A stretch of 64,000 nt of DNA from positions 3,596,001 through 3,660,000 of the forward strand of contig JAFFSR010000251.1 in NCBI GenBank assembly GCA_017163975.1, given 5' to 3'. Under the pieces are notes generated by a model, which was not told the origin of the DNA, did no database searches, and was given only the letters and a program-made list of their open reading frames with translations. The stretch's first letter is position 1. Each line of letters opens with the position of its first letter. This DNA comes from Anastatus disparis. Taxonomy: Eukaryota; Arthropoda; Insecta; Hymenoptera; Eupelmidae. The translations under genes were made by a program, and so were the position numbers. This document shows, one piece after another, positions 15,281 to 29,600 of this stretch.

Positions 15281-18200
15281 CACTTCTCTTTCCTTCGTTC
15301 TGGCTATAAGCGCATTCAAATGTTTCAAAGAATCCTAATGAAGGTGCTCTGCTGCTCAGTACTCGCGTAAATCTCAGGGAAGGGCCTCTAGAGTAAAACC
15401 ACCATTGAACATAGAAAGCTTTCACCAATGTGCTTAAAGGGCTTTAACTTCGATTCGGTGCACTATTTTACGCTTTATTGCTTTTCGTTCCTCCTTCCTT
15501 TTTTTTTCTTTGCTGCTCTTTTTTATTTATTTTTGTCGACTTTTTTTTAGTGGCGAGCTGCATGCATCCCACGATAAAAACAAACGAACACAACATTTTT
15601 AGAGGAGAGGTTGAATTTTATTCGCACCATTTGCTGGCGTGTCTATAATTACAGCAATGTAAACGAATACGCGTAAATAGCCAAACGATATCATGAATGT
15701 ATTTAGCTTACAATAAAAATGCATACGGTTTTATTTGAAAGATATGCCGTTTAGAATTATAGAAGGAAATTATTTTTTGGCTGATTATTAATATTACGAA
15801 TATCCATTTTCGTTTTCTGAACGTATTCGATTTTCTAGATATATCGAACGATAAGTTCAAGTTTTTGTTTTTCAATTTATTTCTCATGACAGGATGTTGG
15901 TATAAATGTCTGAAATTCATCGAATAATTTAATCTTGTATGGAATTCAATGAATTGTTTAACAACAATCTAAGTTTTCAAATTATTAAACAATTTAAAAC
16001 ACTTCTAGATTAGGACTTGAATATTAGGATATTCTCGAAAGTTAGTTACAATCGACTTTGTACATTAATGTGTGTTATTAAGGAATTTCAAAATTACAAG
16101 AGACACACTGAGTTTAAGATTTAGATTCTCTGCCCTTAAGCGTTATTCTTCCCCCTTCCGCTTTACTCTTCTCAAAAGCTTACTTTGACAACCAAGTTGT
16201 CACGCAATTAAGTAAGCACCTGGACCAAGCCTTAGAACAATAGAGTTTCTTACAAAGTTTCCACTCAATTAGCAAAACGTTTTGCCTTTAGAGAAAGAGA
16301 GAGAGGAGAGAAAGAGGACTCGAAAGGGTCACGTGGAAACTTATCAATTAACCATTACGAAGAAAACTTTGAACCAACTTGTTAAGCTGGATTTTACTTA
16401 GGCGTAAGTAAGCAAATTTCTTCTTATCTTTAGGATAATGCAGATTCTTTAGGATCAATTATTTTTATATGATTGGAAACAATTGAAGATTATAGATTTT
16501 AATGTAAAGTTGATTGCTTTAAAAGTAACCAGATTTTTTAAATTTCTGATGATAGTTTCAAATAGTTTTCAAATTAATTTAATTTTCCTGTGATACAAAA
16601 TTAATGTTACAAATTTAATTAAGAGTTTGATAATATTGCTTATTAAAATATTGAAACTATTCGTATATTATAGTAAATTTTAGTTAACTGGACACTTTAT
16701 AATTGATATCACTTTGTAGTGAATAGCATCTTTCTGAAAACGACCGAACTCATTTTGAAAAGTACTGAACTATAATAGATATTGCAATTATAATTTCAGT
16801 TTACTATCGCAAATGATTCATCCATGCATCGAATACAGTCAACAACCACAAAATTTTAAATACAAACTTCAAAGTTTCACCTTTTGCAAAAAAAAAACCA
16901 ACCACACTGACATTCTTCAACTTTAGTATCACGTACCAACTGCTGTGCAAATAGCGGTAAGGTCGAAAATACTAGTCGAGCGTCGAAGTTGAAATTCATG
17001 TCGTCGTATACATCCAAATATGAGAAAGAGATGCTTAGAATGAAATATTCAACGCTCTGCTCGTCGACTAATTCAAGGCTCAAAATGTTCCTATGTATAT
17101 ATATATATATATATACGTATACTAGAGAATAGTAGATATGAAGACAGAATGTCAACGGATATTCCTGTGCGGATTAATTAGCCCAGGGCTTACTGTAATT
17201 TCATATATACATTTGGACTCCCCCTCTTTCTCTCTTCTTCCCCTTTCAAAGTTCACACGCTCTGAGATTAGGACAAGGGGGTAAACACATAGCGAGAGTA
17301 CGATAGAAGTACACCATATGGCTAGCATATATATATATGCATATACGCATATACAATTGTACGCAGTAGAGGATATTGGATTATATGTCATTGGTATGTC
17401 GACGCAACAACGCCTCTGACTAACGAGCGTTAGCCTGGGCTATATAACGGAATTGTCGATTGTCCTTCCTATTTGCTTGTATACAACATACAAGCTTGGC
17501 CTAAAGCCCAACCAGTTTTGATCCGAATGTCAGCGCATGAACGCAATTTATTCCTCTAATTGTCCAAAGTGCAGAGAGCAAAGTTCCTCCCATGTTGCAG
17601 AGATGGAATTATATCAGAGATATGCTCATATTATTATTGATTTAATGGAAAATGCTTTCAACATTTGTTATTAAGCGTCTTATAAGAACTAATACATGAG
17701 CAATTAGTATTTTACATTTAATATAATAATAACTTATGATAAAAATTTAATTTTGTTTTGCTTATATCATATTTTTAGAATTTTATAAAATGTACATTCA
17801 ACTTTTATAGAATTGATTTGTAATTTAATTATTAAAGGCGTGAATTAATAAAATTATAACAATTGCAGTAGCCACACCAAATTAATTTTCCCAACAGTTT
17901 ATCAAACACGATCAATCATGTCCAGGAAGATTACCTTAAATTTACCAAACATAGCTCTGTATTTATGTTAACATTGTCATGATTCTCTAAACAAACTTTT
18001 GAAGAACTGAATAATCAAGAATGATGATAATTAAATTGATGATAATTAAATTGATTAAAAAATAATCTTAAATATTGGTAAACGAAATAGAAAAATTGTT
18101 GTACAAATCGTTCAAGTATTACTTTAAGCGATAAAAATTCGTATCTTTAGCCTATAGGAATTTTTGCTCGATCCACGAAATAAAAAAAAAGGAATCCAGA

Positions 18201-18407
18201 AAATCTCGAAAAGCTCTTTCTCTTCTCTCACCATAAACCTCAATAAACTCTCGACATCTCCTCGACAAAGCTTTCGTGCTCTTCTCGCGAAACAGACTCT
18301 TGTTCACATACACCCACCCCACACACACATACAAAGTATTAAAGTCTGTACAAAATATCTATGTGTATAGGAAATTCGGCTGCTCGATTAAGAGGGTTGG
18401 GGTTTTC

Positions 18408-18408
<1 letters not shown>

Positions 18409-18454
<46 letters not shown>
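18409..18454. repeat. (TA)23 microsatellite
   Basis: A perfect TA dinucleotide run of 46 bp, flanked by TTTTCG on the left and CGAGAA on the right. Its length suggests it is polymorphic. Confidence 0.95.
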
Positions 18455-18455
<1 letters not shown>

Positions 18456-21400
18456 GAGAAACGAGTAATCCTGGTTGGCTTTGCGTCGGATCGGAACGCA
18501 GCTTAGCGCACGGCTGCCGAACCTAACGGTGTTAAACAAAGCGATCGAAATCCTCTTTGAGAATTATTCCTCTTACATATACCTGTACATAAATGTGCAC
18601 GTATATGAATATGCGTGTGCATGTGTGTAAAGGGGGCCTAACGAATTTAACCAAATCTCAAGAACATTACTGCAAACTCATAATACCATAACTATAGTTA
18701 TATGTAATGGTCAGAGCATTAAGTCATTAATATTGATGGTCGGTATCATAATGAAAGCTAGATGGGTATCTTCTCAATATTGTATAGTGCTTGATCTGTC
18801 CGATGTATTCAATATAATAAATTGTATGTAGAAAAGCAATCATTGGATTTGATTGAGCTTTGTAGAAATATATTCGATCAGAGGATCTAATCTTACAGGC
18901 GATTCAACATCATACAAAATCTTAATCTCTAAGTAAATCCTATTCAGTAATGTGAAATTTTAATGAATTTAATTAAGTCAGTTCGAGTCAAGGAAAAGCT
19001 TTACTAGAATTTTCAATTTAAAAAATAAAAGTAACGACTTAATTAAATAAAAAAACATATCAACGTAAAATTATATCAAATAGAAATAATGCAGTAAATA
19101 AAGCAATCATATTGTAAAAGTTGTAATACAAACAAGTTTATAATACTTGCGAATCATTTTGAGTCTTACCAAATATTGACCTATACTACTTGCAAGCACA
19201 ACTCATTCTTTTCATCACTATTGAATTTGACGAATTATATTTATTTTCAGAAAATACAGAATATTCAATTTAATAAATCTAGATACAAAAGCTCAATGTA
19301 AATTAAGTAAAATTAAATATGTAAAATGAAAGGAAGTATTATTGCGAAGTTTTTTTCAAAGACTCTGTTTAAGCAAGTGTTGAATAAAAAATATCAGCTT
19401 TTTCAAATAATCCTTTTCAATTTATTTAGAATTGAATTGTAAAAATTGTGTCAAAATACAGCTCATTAGGATTTAATAAACGTTAATTTGTAATTTTCGC
19501 ATTTAAGATTACTACGGAACAGAAGAATTTGCAAATATCCATGATATTTTTTAAAGTTATCGTAGTAAAATATTTAAATATTTAACATCAAACATAAAAT
19601 AAAATAAAAATAAAATCAAATCAGACTTTACTAGCACCAATCTCAATTTGATCATTAATCTCAAAACTTATATGGTTATGAATATTTAAATATTACATAA
19701 TACGCGATTTAATTTTTTTCCAATATAGAAATTGAGATAAAACCGCAGTATTCGATATGTCCATAACAATACTCACTTTTACCCTAAAATACGTTAAAAA
19801 ATATTTAATTTTAAACGAAAACAATATGCGATAGAAAAAAAAGTGAGTTTCTCCAACCCATTGCAAGAATATTCGAACAAATAAAAGAGGTAAGTAAAAC
19901 ACGCACGCGTAATAAACTCTTCAGCAATGAAGCCTTTTGAGAGTAGAAATCGAATCGCAAGAGCGTTAGTTACAACACCTTCTATATAGCTCAAATGCGG
20001 TTTCTATATCTCTTCTTTCTCTCTCTCTCTCTTTTTATCTTTGAAGGGATTGCTCTGTAAGTCCCAGTGTGCTCGTTAACGGTTAGCTAATTGTCACTTG
20101 TTAGATGCTGACTTGTTCTTTTTTCTTTCTACTTTTTTTATTTTATTTTTTCGTTGTGGAAGCTTTTTCTCAGGTTTTTCAAAGCTTACGCCTTGCGCAT
20201 TGCAAGCGATTCACTCTCGTCAATTATTTGTTAATGTCGGTTGAGCTTTTCGCACCTTTAATCTTTTATGTGGCTTCTTTATTAATCTTAAATAAAGATT
20301 AAATTTTATGTGCCAGCAAACTGAAATAAATTTCAATTCATTTGGCGTTTTCTGTCAAGATGAGTGAAAAAACGCTAATGAAAATAGGAAGTGGTAATAA
20401 AATTTTTATTCGAAAATACATAAAGCAATATTATCACAGCCTCTTACGTTAAACAGAAAAAAAGTAAATTAAATTAAAAACTATTTTGTAAAGTGCATTT
20501 TCCAGTATTTCCTATATTTATGGTACTACTCCTGATGATGTTCAGTTAAAGCTAATCGGAACAATAATTTGCTTCGCTCTACGTTCAACATTTAAGCTCT
20601 TCCGCAGCATTTAATTATCTAGTCGGTCGCGCTTATACGATGGACCCTCCACCGGTAAAATAGTTAATATGACGAGATAGTAAACAGATTTCGATTTTCG
20701 TGACCCGATTTGCTAGAACGTGCCGAGCGCAAAATGTGAAAACTCTGGATGACATATATACATCGATAAACTTTATACTGTATGCAAAGTTTTTTGATTT
20801 TAAAGTTTTTTATTTTAATATTTCTTTTTTTTACTCTTTTTTTTTAAATTACATCGCAAAACTTTTATCTGTGATACAACATCGATGAGTTCGTTATAAT
20901 TTCATGAAGATAGAAATATTAATGAAACTTTATTTTTAGATTTCTATTTCTGGATTATTCTGCTTTTGGTATCATTAATGACTCGACAATTTTTTTGTTT
21001 GTTATCAAAAATAGTACAAACCTATCATATTTACAAAAAAACACAACTTATAATTTTATTTTCAATTCTCCACGTGTACCAACAAAGAAAAAAAAATTCG
21101 ATATTCGTATTGAATTGCCGAAGGTACACATGCTGGGCATGCGAGTGTATGAATTAACACAGTCGTTCAGAAATTTTAGCTTGTAATGTCGAAATATCAC
21201 ATCGTTTACATTATTCGGTGTACATGTACGCACTTTACTTGTTCCGATCATTATTTACACATTTGCTGAGCACATATTTGAAATGTCATACTCTGCTTAA
21301 AAATGTTAAAACTATGTAAATGTTAGCTTAACGTTTTATTAAACATGGATTTTTCAAAAGTTTCGTTGAATGGGTATGTAAATGCAGCTGGTCTTTCATA

Positions 21401-23848
21401 AAAAATAAAGCGAACACTCTCCTTTTTTTTTCGTTTCCATAATTTATCATAAAGCTTATTGTAATTTTAAAAATATCTTGGAAAAATTATACTCTCGGAA
21501 TGGAAGAAATATAATGTGCATAATGTATTACCTTAGCATTTCTTAAAATAACTCGATTCTTTTTGATATTACTATTTTCATCGATGGAAAAATTTTCAAT
21601 ATTTTGATTTTTCCCAACCTATCGCAGCGAAATAGAAATGGCAATGTTTATGTTTCGATGAATCAACCGACGTCTTTCCCATCTATATATATGAAAATAT
21701 ATGTATATTATAAAACAGAAGACGACCAAGATACAAGGAAGCACTCGGCAAATACTTCAAAAGTTTTATATTAAATTTACGAATTGCGCTTGCACACACA
21801 CACACAGCCACACGCAATTCGAACCTGTGTCCTTTTTTTTTAACACTTTTTTTTACGTACAAATGTGTATATATATATGTAACTTACAGAGAACAGACTA
21901 TACTGGCGCCGCGACGTCCTGGCGCCAAGCTGCAACAACTCAATGTATATACGTTACATATATATATGTCTATCTTTCTCTTGAAAATTATTGCCAAAGT
22001 TTTTCGAGGGGTCGTACACACACATTATACGCTGGATAGAAAAAGACATTAGGAGAGAGAATAAAACAGAGAGAAAGAGTATATATATACTATGAAAAAT
22101 ACACGAATTTTCTACTTCCAGCTTCCATATCCTCGTGCCTCGCTTGCAATCCTTTGCCCTGCCACGTATACGAGGGAATGAAAATATAAAAATTTCAGCT
22201 CAAGGTTGATGAACCCAATGGAAATAATGTTTCCTCTTTTTTTTTATACGTTTGCGTTTAACGGTACGTTGATCCCAAGTTACTTTATTTTATTCATTTC
22301 GTGGACTATTATTCAGTATAACGATTTAGAAAATCATGTATTATGGAAGTTTATTGTTCTTTCTCGAATTATACGTATTATCATTTTTTCTATCGATTCA
22401 TTATTCACTTATTTATTATATTTCGTAACTATTAATTCTATTCGATAATGTGCTAATAATCAAACATTTAACTGCGATTCATTAAAGCGGATAGAAACTT
22501 TAGCAAATTTTGAAACGCTCATAACAGTTATACAACACGCGCACGCAATACATATAATTAAATATTCTCGTACGATATTACATGATTAATTTATTTACAC
22601 GCGCGTACATCAAAGCCATGCCCTTACCGTTTCCACCTAAAAATCATCATTAAATAAAATGCTATTTGCGAATGTTAAAGTTAAAATCAAAAGCATCGAG
22701 TTGGAGAAAAAAAAGAGCTTCGAGTGCATTAATGAGGGGATATGTAGGTGGTAAAAAGCAGCCAAGTAAACATTAAATATAAAAAAGAGGGTCGGTATGC
22801 GCGCACGTATGTCTATGCATGTACACAGAGTTAAAGGGTGTTAACACACTGACCTAAATCAATTGTAACTATTGTATTACCCAAGTGTATCATTGCGCAC
22901 TCGAGGCATTGACGTTTTGATGATTGGCCAGAGAGGTGAATAAAAAAAAAGGTAAGTGTCCAACTTGTTTAAGGGTCTGTATGTACCATCATTAAAAACG
23001 TATCGTTTGGTTAAACACTAAACGAGCTTATGATCCTTCTTGGTGTCATTAATATTTCAAACTTTTAAAAATTCGCTCGTTAAAAATATTTATTCACTTA
23101 TGTAATATTGGTACAAGTAAAAAAAAATATAAATATCTTTGAGCAAAAAGTTTATTTACTTTTTTTTTTTAATAAAAAATGTATGTTTGCATTGTTCGAG
23201 CTTGAAAAGTTGATTTTATCTCAACTTATAATTTAAAAGTGAGACCGGAGAGGAGGTAAAAATTTATCGACTCTATCGGTTCTTGACTCTTTTATATTTA
23301 ACACAAGCAATTTCTTTTTTTTTTTTCTTTTACTTGTTTTCGGATTCAAGAAGATAAATCTGTTCCAAGTGTTGGACAAACGCTCCTTAATCAAGTGACT
23401 CTCGACCCTCATGATACTTTTATAATGATCGCTGTTCGCACGAGAAAGCGATTCGTTTTAGCTTTTATACCGAAAAATAAAATGTGCGTAAGTAGTATTG
23501 TCATTTTTAACCTTTTTTTTATTTTTATAAAAAGTAAATAATATTACTTTTTTATTGAATTTAATCTTCAATAACAAGGAAATTCATTTGTTTTTAAATT
23601 AAAGAGTTAAACGACAATTAAAAATCCAATTACGTACAAATCATCGCTAAACTTACGCAAAGACAAAGGCACGAATCAAAGTTGCGAAACACCATGTATC
23701 GCTAAATGCTTTAAATAAATAGATTAGTACGATCATAAGAAAAATAATGAAGTTGAGTGTGAAAAGGAAGAAAGTGTTAACGCTACTTAAATTTAATCGA
23801 GACTAAACCAAGAGTCGCCCGGTATAAAAAAAAAGGAAAAAAAAAGTA

Positions 23849-23940
23849 AAAAAAAAAATAAAGAAGAATAAGTAAAAGAGAAAAAAAAAATAAAGAAGAA
23901 TAAGTAAAAGAGAAAAAAAAAATAAAGAACGAATAAAGTA
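23849..23940. repeat. A-rich minisatellite, 32-bp period, about 2.8 copies
   Basis: The unit is an A-tract followed by TAAAGAAGAATAAGTAAAAG. The TAAAGAA part starts at 23859, 23891 and 23923, so the period is exactly 32 bp. The third copy is degenerate (TAAAGAACGAATAAAG). Confidence 0.8.
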
Positions 23941-26900
23941 AAGAGAGAAAAGAGGAATGTCGAACATCCCTAAGTAGGTAAGAGCGTTAAGGCGTCAAAG
24001 TGAATCCTTATCAAGACGGTAAATCAAATTGCGATCTTTGTACTCGCACAAACCTAAAGGAGAGAAAGAGAAAGAAATATATATATATATATAAAGTTTA
24101 TGTTTCAAGTTGCATGCTATAGTAATGTGTGTATGTATATATGTAGGTATCGAATAACGCGTTTGCTCGCGACTTTTCTTCTCTTTTCTTCTTCATCCTA
24201 TCTTTTATATACATATACATTTTTTTCTTCTTCGCTTATAATGTTCGGAGACGATAAAACCTCCGACAGCCCTAAACTTTCATCGCGACCCTTATATGCG
24301 TATGCATGTATATAGATATAGATATGTATAGTTTTCGATTGTTATGCGATTACTTGTACCTTTTAAAGGTATATCGATATATCTCGTAAATTCTTTGAGA
24401 CGATCGTATACTATATGGTAGGATGCTACGACTATTTGTTACTTTTTTTTTTGTTTCGTATGTATACGCTTGAATTGTGTTATGCAAAAAAGAATCTAAG
24501 TGTAATCAAGTCTACTAAAAGTTATAATATGATTCATCAACATTGTTATCACTTCGAATTTATATTGATTGTTATCGGTAAAATTTATAAACCTTTTTGG
24601 TTTCATAATTTTGTTACAGGAAGAAAAATTTTACAGGGGAAATCACTGTATCATATTGTAATCGTAGAACCTTCTAGTATTATTTTAATTGTTAATTTTG
24701 TGGTGAAAATTTACTTTGTATATATAAAATTTGTACAATATATATAGCAATATTTGTTATGTAAATAGTAATTTTCATACAAAATCAAGTATTTTCCGCA
24801 GTTACAATCTGCTAAAGTAATTTTTTCTATGGAATTTTTCTACGTGTACTTTGAAGCGTAATGTAAGCTATGTGATCATAAATAGAAATTTTTATAAACG
24901 TTCGATGCTTTTCATTAATGATATTAGAATAGATTTAAGCGTTTCTAGCACAATAATTTCATTTATTCGTTTGCTGATCTTTTATAATCAAAGTTAATGT
25001 GCTTTTTTTACGACAGTAATAAAGTTCAGCCTAGAACAAAATAAAAATCTTTAGCAACGGTCAAACTGATCGTAAAAATCAATCGATACATTGATTACAG
25101 TATTTCAATTATTCTTCTTTTTGTACGCAAAAGAAAAAGTTTCTTGAAAGGTACAATCAAAAAAATAATAATACGAATTAGAATAAATAAAAATCGAACA
25201 TGATACACAAAACTTTTAGCGCCTATTGTCCAATCAGCTTCAAAAATCGTTCATACAGTCATTATCTCCCTTATTTCTTTTTATTTGCAGTGCTTTACGA
25301 TACAGATTAGTAAACATTTCTGGCCGTACGCATTTAGAAATAGAAAAAATTTTTTTTTGGCCCAAAGTCCTTTATTATTGCTGCATTTACGCATACATAA
25401 ATGTGCGAACAAAAATCGCGAATTACTCTATAAATACGTATAAGCGTGTCTTCGTGTTCTATACTACAAAAAAAGAGAAAGAAAAAAAGAGTCATTATTT
25501 TTCACGGCAGGATTAAGGTAATAAATTATGGCATTGTATTTGACAAATATTTCTCATCGAAATAAGGGAAATATATAGAGATGAATTTAGCTTCAGTGAT
25601 TGTTGTATTATATATAGGCTCTCGATTCGTTAGGACGTTAAAGAATGAGTTTATCGACCCTTCTCTCTTTCTCTCTATATATATTTAATACCTTTTCTTT
25701 TGAATTTTCTGTTTCGCTGATAATAAATTTTATTGCCCGGAGAGATGTTAACCTAGTTTTGCTTAAAGTTTTGTACGATTTTTGTTTATTGGGTCATTTA
25801 GTTAATAAATTTTAATATGGACATTTCTTTTGAAAAAAAATTTTTTTTATCGTGCTTTCAATTTGTATAAAAGAGTGAAATTTTTTCAGTACAATTTATT
25901 GTTTTGAACTAATGAAATATTAACGATAAATGTTTAATTTTATTTTTACAAAACGTTTTGTATATTTTTTTGTATTTTTCATTTGAAATCGAAACTAAAC
26001 AATCAAGACATACCATAAGAAGTTGCCCGACTAATTAAGGCTAACAAATTACTTTATCAAATAATTTCTTAATTTAATCTATTTTAGAAAAAACCTCAGA
26101 TCTTGAAAAGATTCACTCATTTAACGACAAACTATACGATCCCATAAGAGCTAAAACCCAAGGAATTTCAACAAAACAAAAACAAGCGCCAAGAGAGAAC
26201 CGACGCGTGCAGCGGCAAACCTTAAAAAAAAGAAAAAAAAAGAAGAATGACGAAGGAATCAAAAAAAGTCTAGTGGCAGAGAGAAGAAAGGGTCAGCAGC
26301 CCGACGCATCTTCTCTGTTTCTTTCTATACATGTATACGGCGACCTTGTGTCCATCCAAAATAAATAAAAAAAATGTGCGAAACGAAGAGGATGGAAATA
26401 AATTTTTTTTTCAATTCAAGAGAGAAGAAATTTAAAAAAAAAATAGAAAGACTAACAATTTTATATTGTGCCGTGCAACATTAAAAAAACGAAAAACAAT
26501 TGGAGAAAAAATACAAACAGATTAAGCTATACGTCAACAAATTACATTTTTAAACTTACATTATTGCACGTAACGGCAGTGCGTATGTTAATAACTTTTA
26601 GTTTCTCCTTTTCCTTCTTTTATTTTGCTTTTTTGATTTGATTCTTTTATTTTTCGAAAACGTGCTTTTAATTGCCGAGCCGTGAAATTTCACCTCCCAC
26701 ACCGTTTATTATATTAAGCGTATATATGTATGTATACGAGATGAGCGTATACGCGCGCGTGTGTTGTGCTGTGTTAATTTATTAGGCGTAAAGTGGCAAA
26801 CAATTCGGTTTCAGGTTAAAACTATACAGCAATTAAAATTTTACAAAAAGCTCAACGACGCGCGTAAATATAACGCTTAATTTGATTGCAATTGAAATGG

Positions 26901-27855
26901 TTAATTTTAAAAGTCCTTTGATTTACTTATTGAATTTATTGTGATTATCGCGCAATCCTACTGATTAAATGCTCTTTTTTTTCTTCGATGAATATTTACA
27001 AAGATAATGTTATAAAATTAATCGGAAGTTACGTGGAAATATTATTTTGATTTATTGTTTTGGATATTAATATTTTCAACTAATTTTAAAATTTTTATAT
27101 TTAGAGCATAGAAGTTAAACAATTCAACTTTTTTTATGTTTTAAACATATATGCGTAGTATTTTATAACTCTTTTTTTCAAAACAAACAAAGTACGGCGC
27201 AATTGCTGTTGTTATAAAAATAGAAAAAAATTTTGTTTGTTTAATAAAAATTTTCTATTGTGCTTAATTAAGTCGTGAGTGAAGGTATAACTTTTATTTT
27301 TTCAAAAGTAAAACGGCATACTGCAAAACTTATTTTTTATTTTTTGTTGAATTTATAATAAAAAACTTTTCTTTCAACAAACGCGAAAAAAAATTTTTTT
27401 AAATAATTAACGTCCGGATTTTAAAATTATAAACAACGTACTTTTGAGCAGGAAAAAATGATTGATGTTATAAAACTTTCCTAATGTCTGATAAAAAGAG
27501 TGAAACTCAAAGTATCTCGAAAGTCTGATGTACAATAAAAGTCTAATTTTACTTAATTTTTCACGGAGAGAAATGATAAATTAACGGATTTTAATACTGT
27601 TTTATCGTTTTTAAAAATAAATTCAAATACGTCAACAAAAGTTACATGAAATTTAATAAGAAATTAATTTAAAATAATTCACGCTTTTTATAGAAAACAA
27701 GCCGCTATTATAAAACTTCGCCAGCACTTATAGTATCAACACGTTGCTTTAGCACGTATATAATGTCACAATCGTCTTTGTGCGATTGACAAGAAATGTG
27801 CGTAGAAAAAAAAAGAAGAGAAACTAAAGTACCTACGAATATTCAACAAAAGTTT

Positions 27856-27930
27856 TATAGCGCGCGCGCAAGAGTCGCGTGGCACTTGGTATATACCGGC
27901 ACGTGGCGCCGGCTGTGCTACGATTTAACG
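27856..27930. promoter_or_regulatory. Small CpG-rich patch with a CACGTG box
   Basis: About 75 bp of unusually GC- and CpG-rich DNA stands in an AT-rich intron. It contains a GCGCGCGC run, the palindrome GCCGGC and an E-box, CACGTG. It may be a regulatory element; the evidence is composition only. Confidence 0.2.
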
Positions 27931-29004
27931 AGAGAGAGAGGGAGAGAAGAAAATACTTCTTCGGTATTATAAAACTAAATAAACACACGCGCTCGTATCA
28001 CTGCTGTACATTTTTTTTTCTTTCTTCGTTTTAGAATTCTTAATAAGGATGCGAAACTTTAAACTTTTTTATTTTGCGTAAATTTATTTTTATCTTCGCT
28101 CGCACGAGTTTATTTTTATACTTTTCATTATGAAAGACACAAGTTATGAAAAATTAATTATACCGTTCGATTGTAATTCTCAAAACTTTCAATAAAAGTT
28201 AATATAAAAGTTTGGATGATTGGCACATGTGTACTAAAAATAACAATAAATAGTTGTCACTAAACTTTTTCTTATAAATGAAAATAAACTTTAGCAATAC
28301 TAAAAAAGGTAGACTAAATATACCTTACATTATCCCCTCTGATCGAAACAAAAGAGTCCCGCATGTATAAACGCTTTATCGCTTATAAATATAGAGAAAG
28401 AAAAAATAAAAGAAAACTAAAACAATAAACACGATAATATATATAGAAAAACAAGAGATATTTATATATAAACACATGCAATTAAATAAATATATAATAT
28501 TTACACGATTGACGTATGCTGTGGCCTTGTGGGATCGTTGCCATTATTATTTTGCACCTGTGTGCTCGTAGTGATTGTTCTGCCACTACCAGGAGCCGGT
28601 GTTCTAGCTTCCTTTAATATTTTCGTCGCGCTAAGCGGCATCGTCACGCACATGATTTTCATGTATGAAGGTAGTTTTTTTTTTTTTGGTTATGTTAACC
28701 AAAAAAAAACACTTGGATCAAATGTAAACACACAACACGCGCTTAATAAAGCGACGTATTTATGATAAACTGTCACTTGTGCACGTAGCTTTTTTTTTCC
28801 TTTCGCACAGAGGGAAACAAAAATTAGTTAATCAACTGCTAGGTTAGTACTGTTAGTCTCCATCGTAAAATACACAATAATGAATCAACTCAATGCAAAG
28901 TGTTTTTAAATTTTTTTTTTAAAAAATGAAAAAAAAAATAAAATGTCTTTGCAACAATTCGACAATAATAATAATAACAATTGAGAAATCTCGTAATGAA
29001 CGTT

Positions 29005-29600
29005 TAGGGAGCGTGGTGCGGTGTATGGCCCGTACGCGCGCCGTCCACACACTCCACGACCGCGCGCAGCACCGTGTGCCTCGCAGTTGCCGCGGGCTTA
29101 CTGACTCTCTCGTTATACAAGTACAGCAGCTCTACTATGCCTTCCAAACTTCCCTATACCAGAGAGCAAAAATTTCAACTTTTCTCTCTCACTCTTGCTC
29201 TATCTCTCTCGCTTTCTCTCCCGCTTATGCTCTTATATTCATTTGAGCAAGAGAAGGATAGATACTTTAGGTGTGGGGGCGTGGGTGGGTATTGAAGAGA
29301 AAGAAAGAGAGAGAGAGAGTACACGAGGTTTTATAAGAGATAGAATTCTGTAGTATAAAGTGTATAGGAAGTAGTGGGGATAGTTAGAAGGGCAACAGGG
29401 ATTGGTAGCTGCCAGGGGCAAGGCCGTGTGGGGGTATGCCTAAGGACCAATGGCCGTAAGCTTATAAAGAAAGAAAGAGACGGATAGAATGGATCGCTCA
29501 CTGCGGAGAGAGAGAATTCTATAGCTATACCGTGGAGCTCACTGACAGAACGCCGCGAGACGCGGTACTGTGTGCTTCGTTACTGGGCCTGCGCTGGGAT
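29005..29600. promoter_or_regulatory. CpG-rich island inside the giant intron: possible internal promoter or enhancer
   Basis: Two blocks, about 29010-29105 and 29525-29600, are GC- and CpG-rich, whereas the surrounding DNA is very AT-rich. Between them lie CT/GA runs. The sequence CACTGA at 29540-29545 reads TCAGTG on the minus strand, an initiator-like motif. I found no clear TATA box or downstream promoter element at the matching distance, and no confident exon. An alternative first exon of the rhomboid gene, a nested gene's promoter or an enhancer would all fit. Confidence 0.25.
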
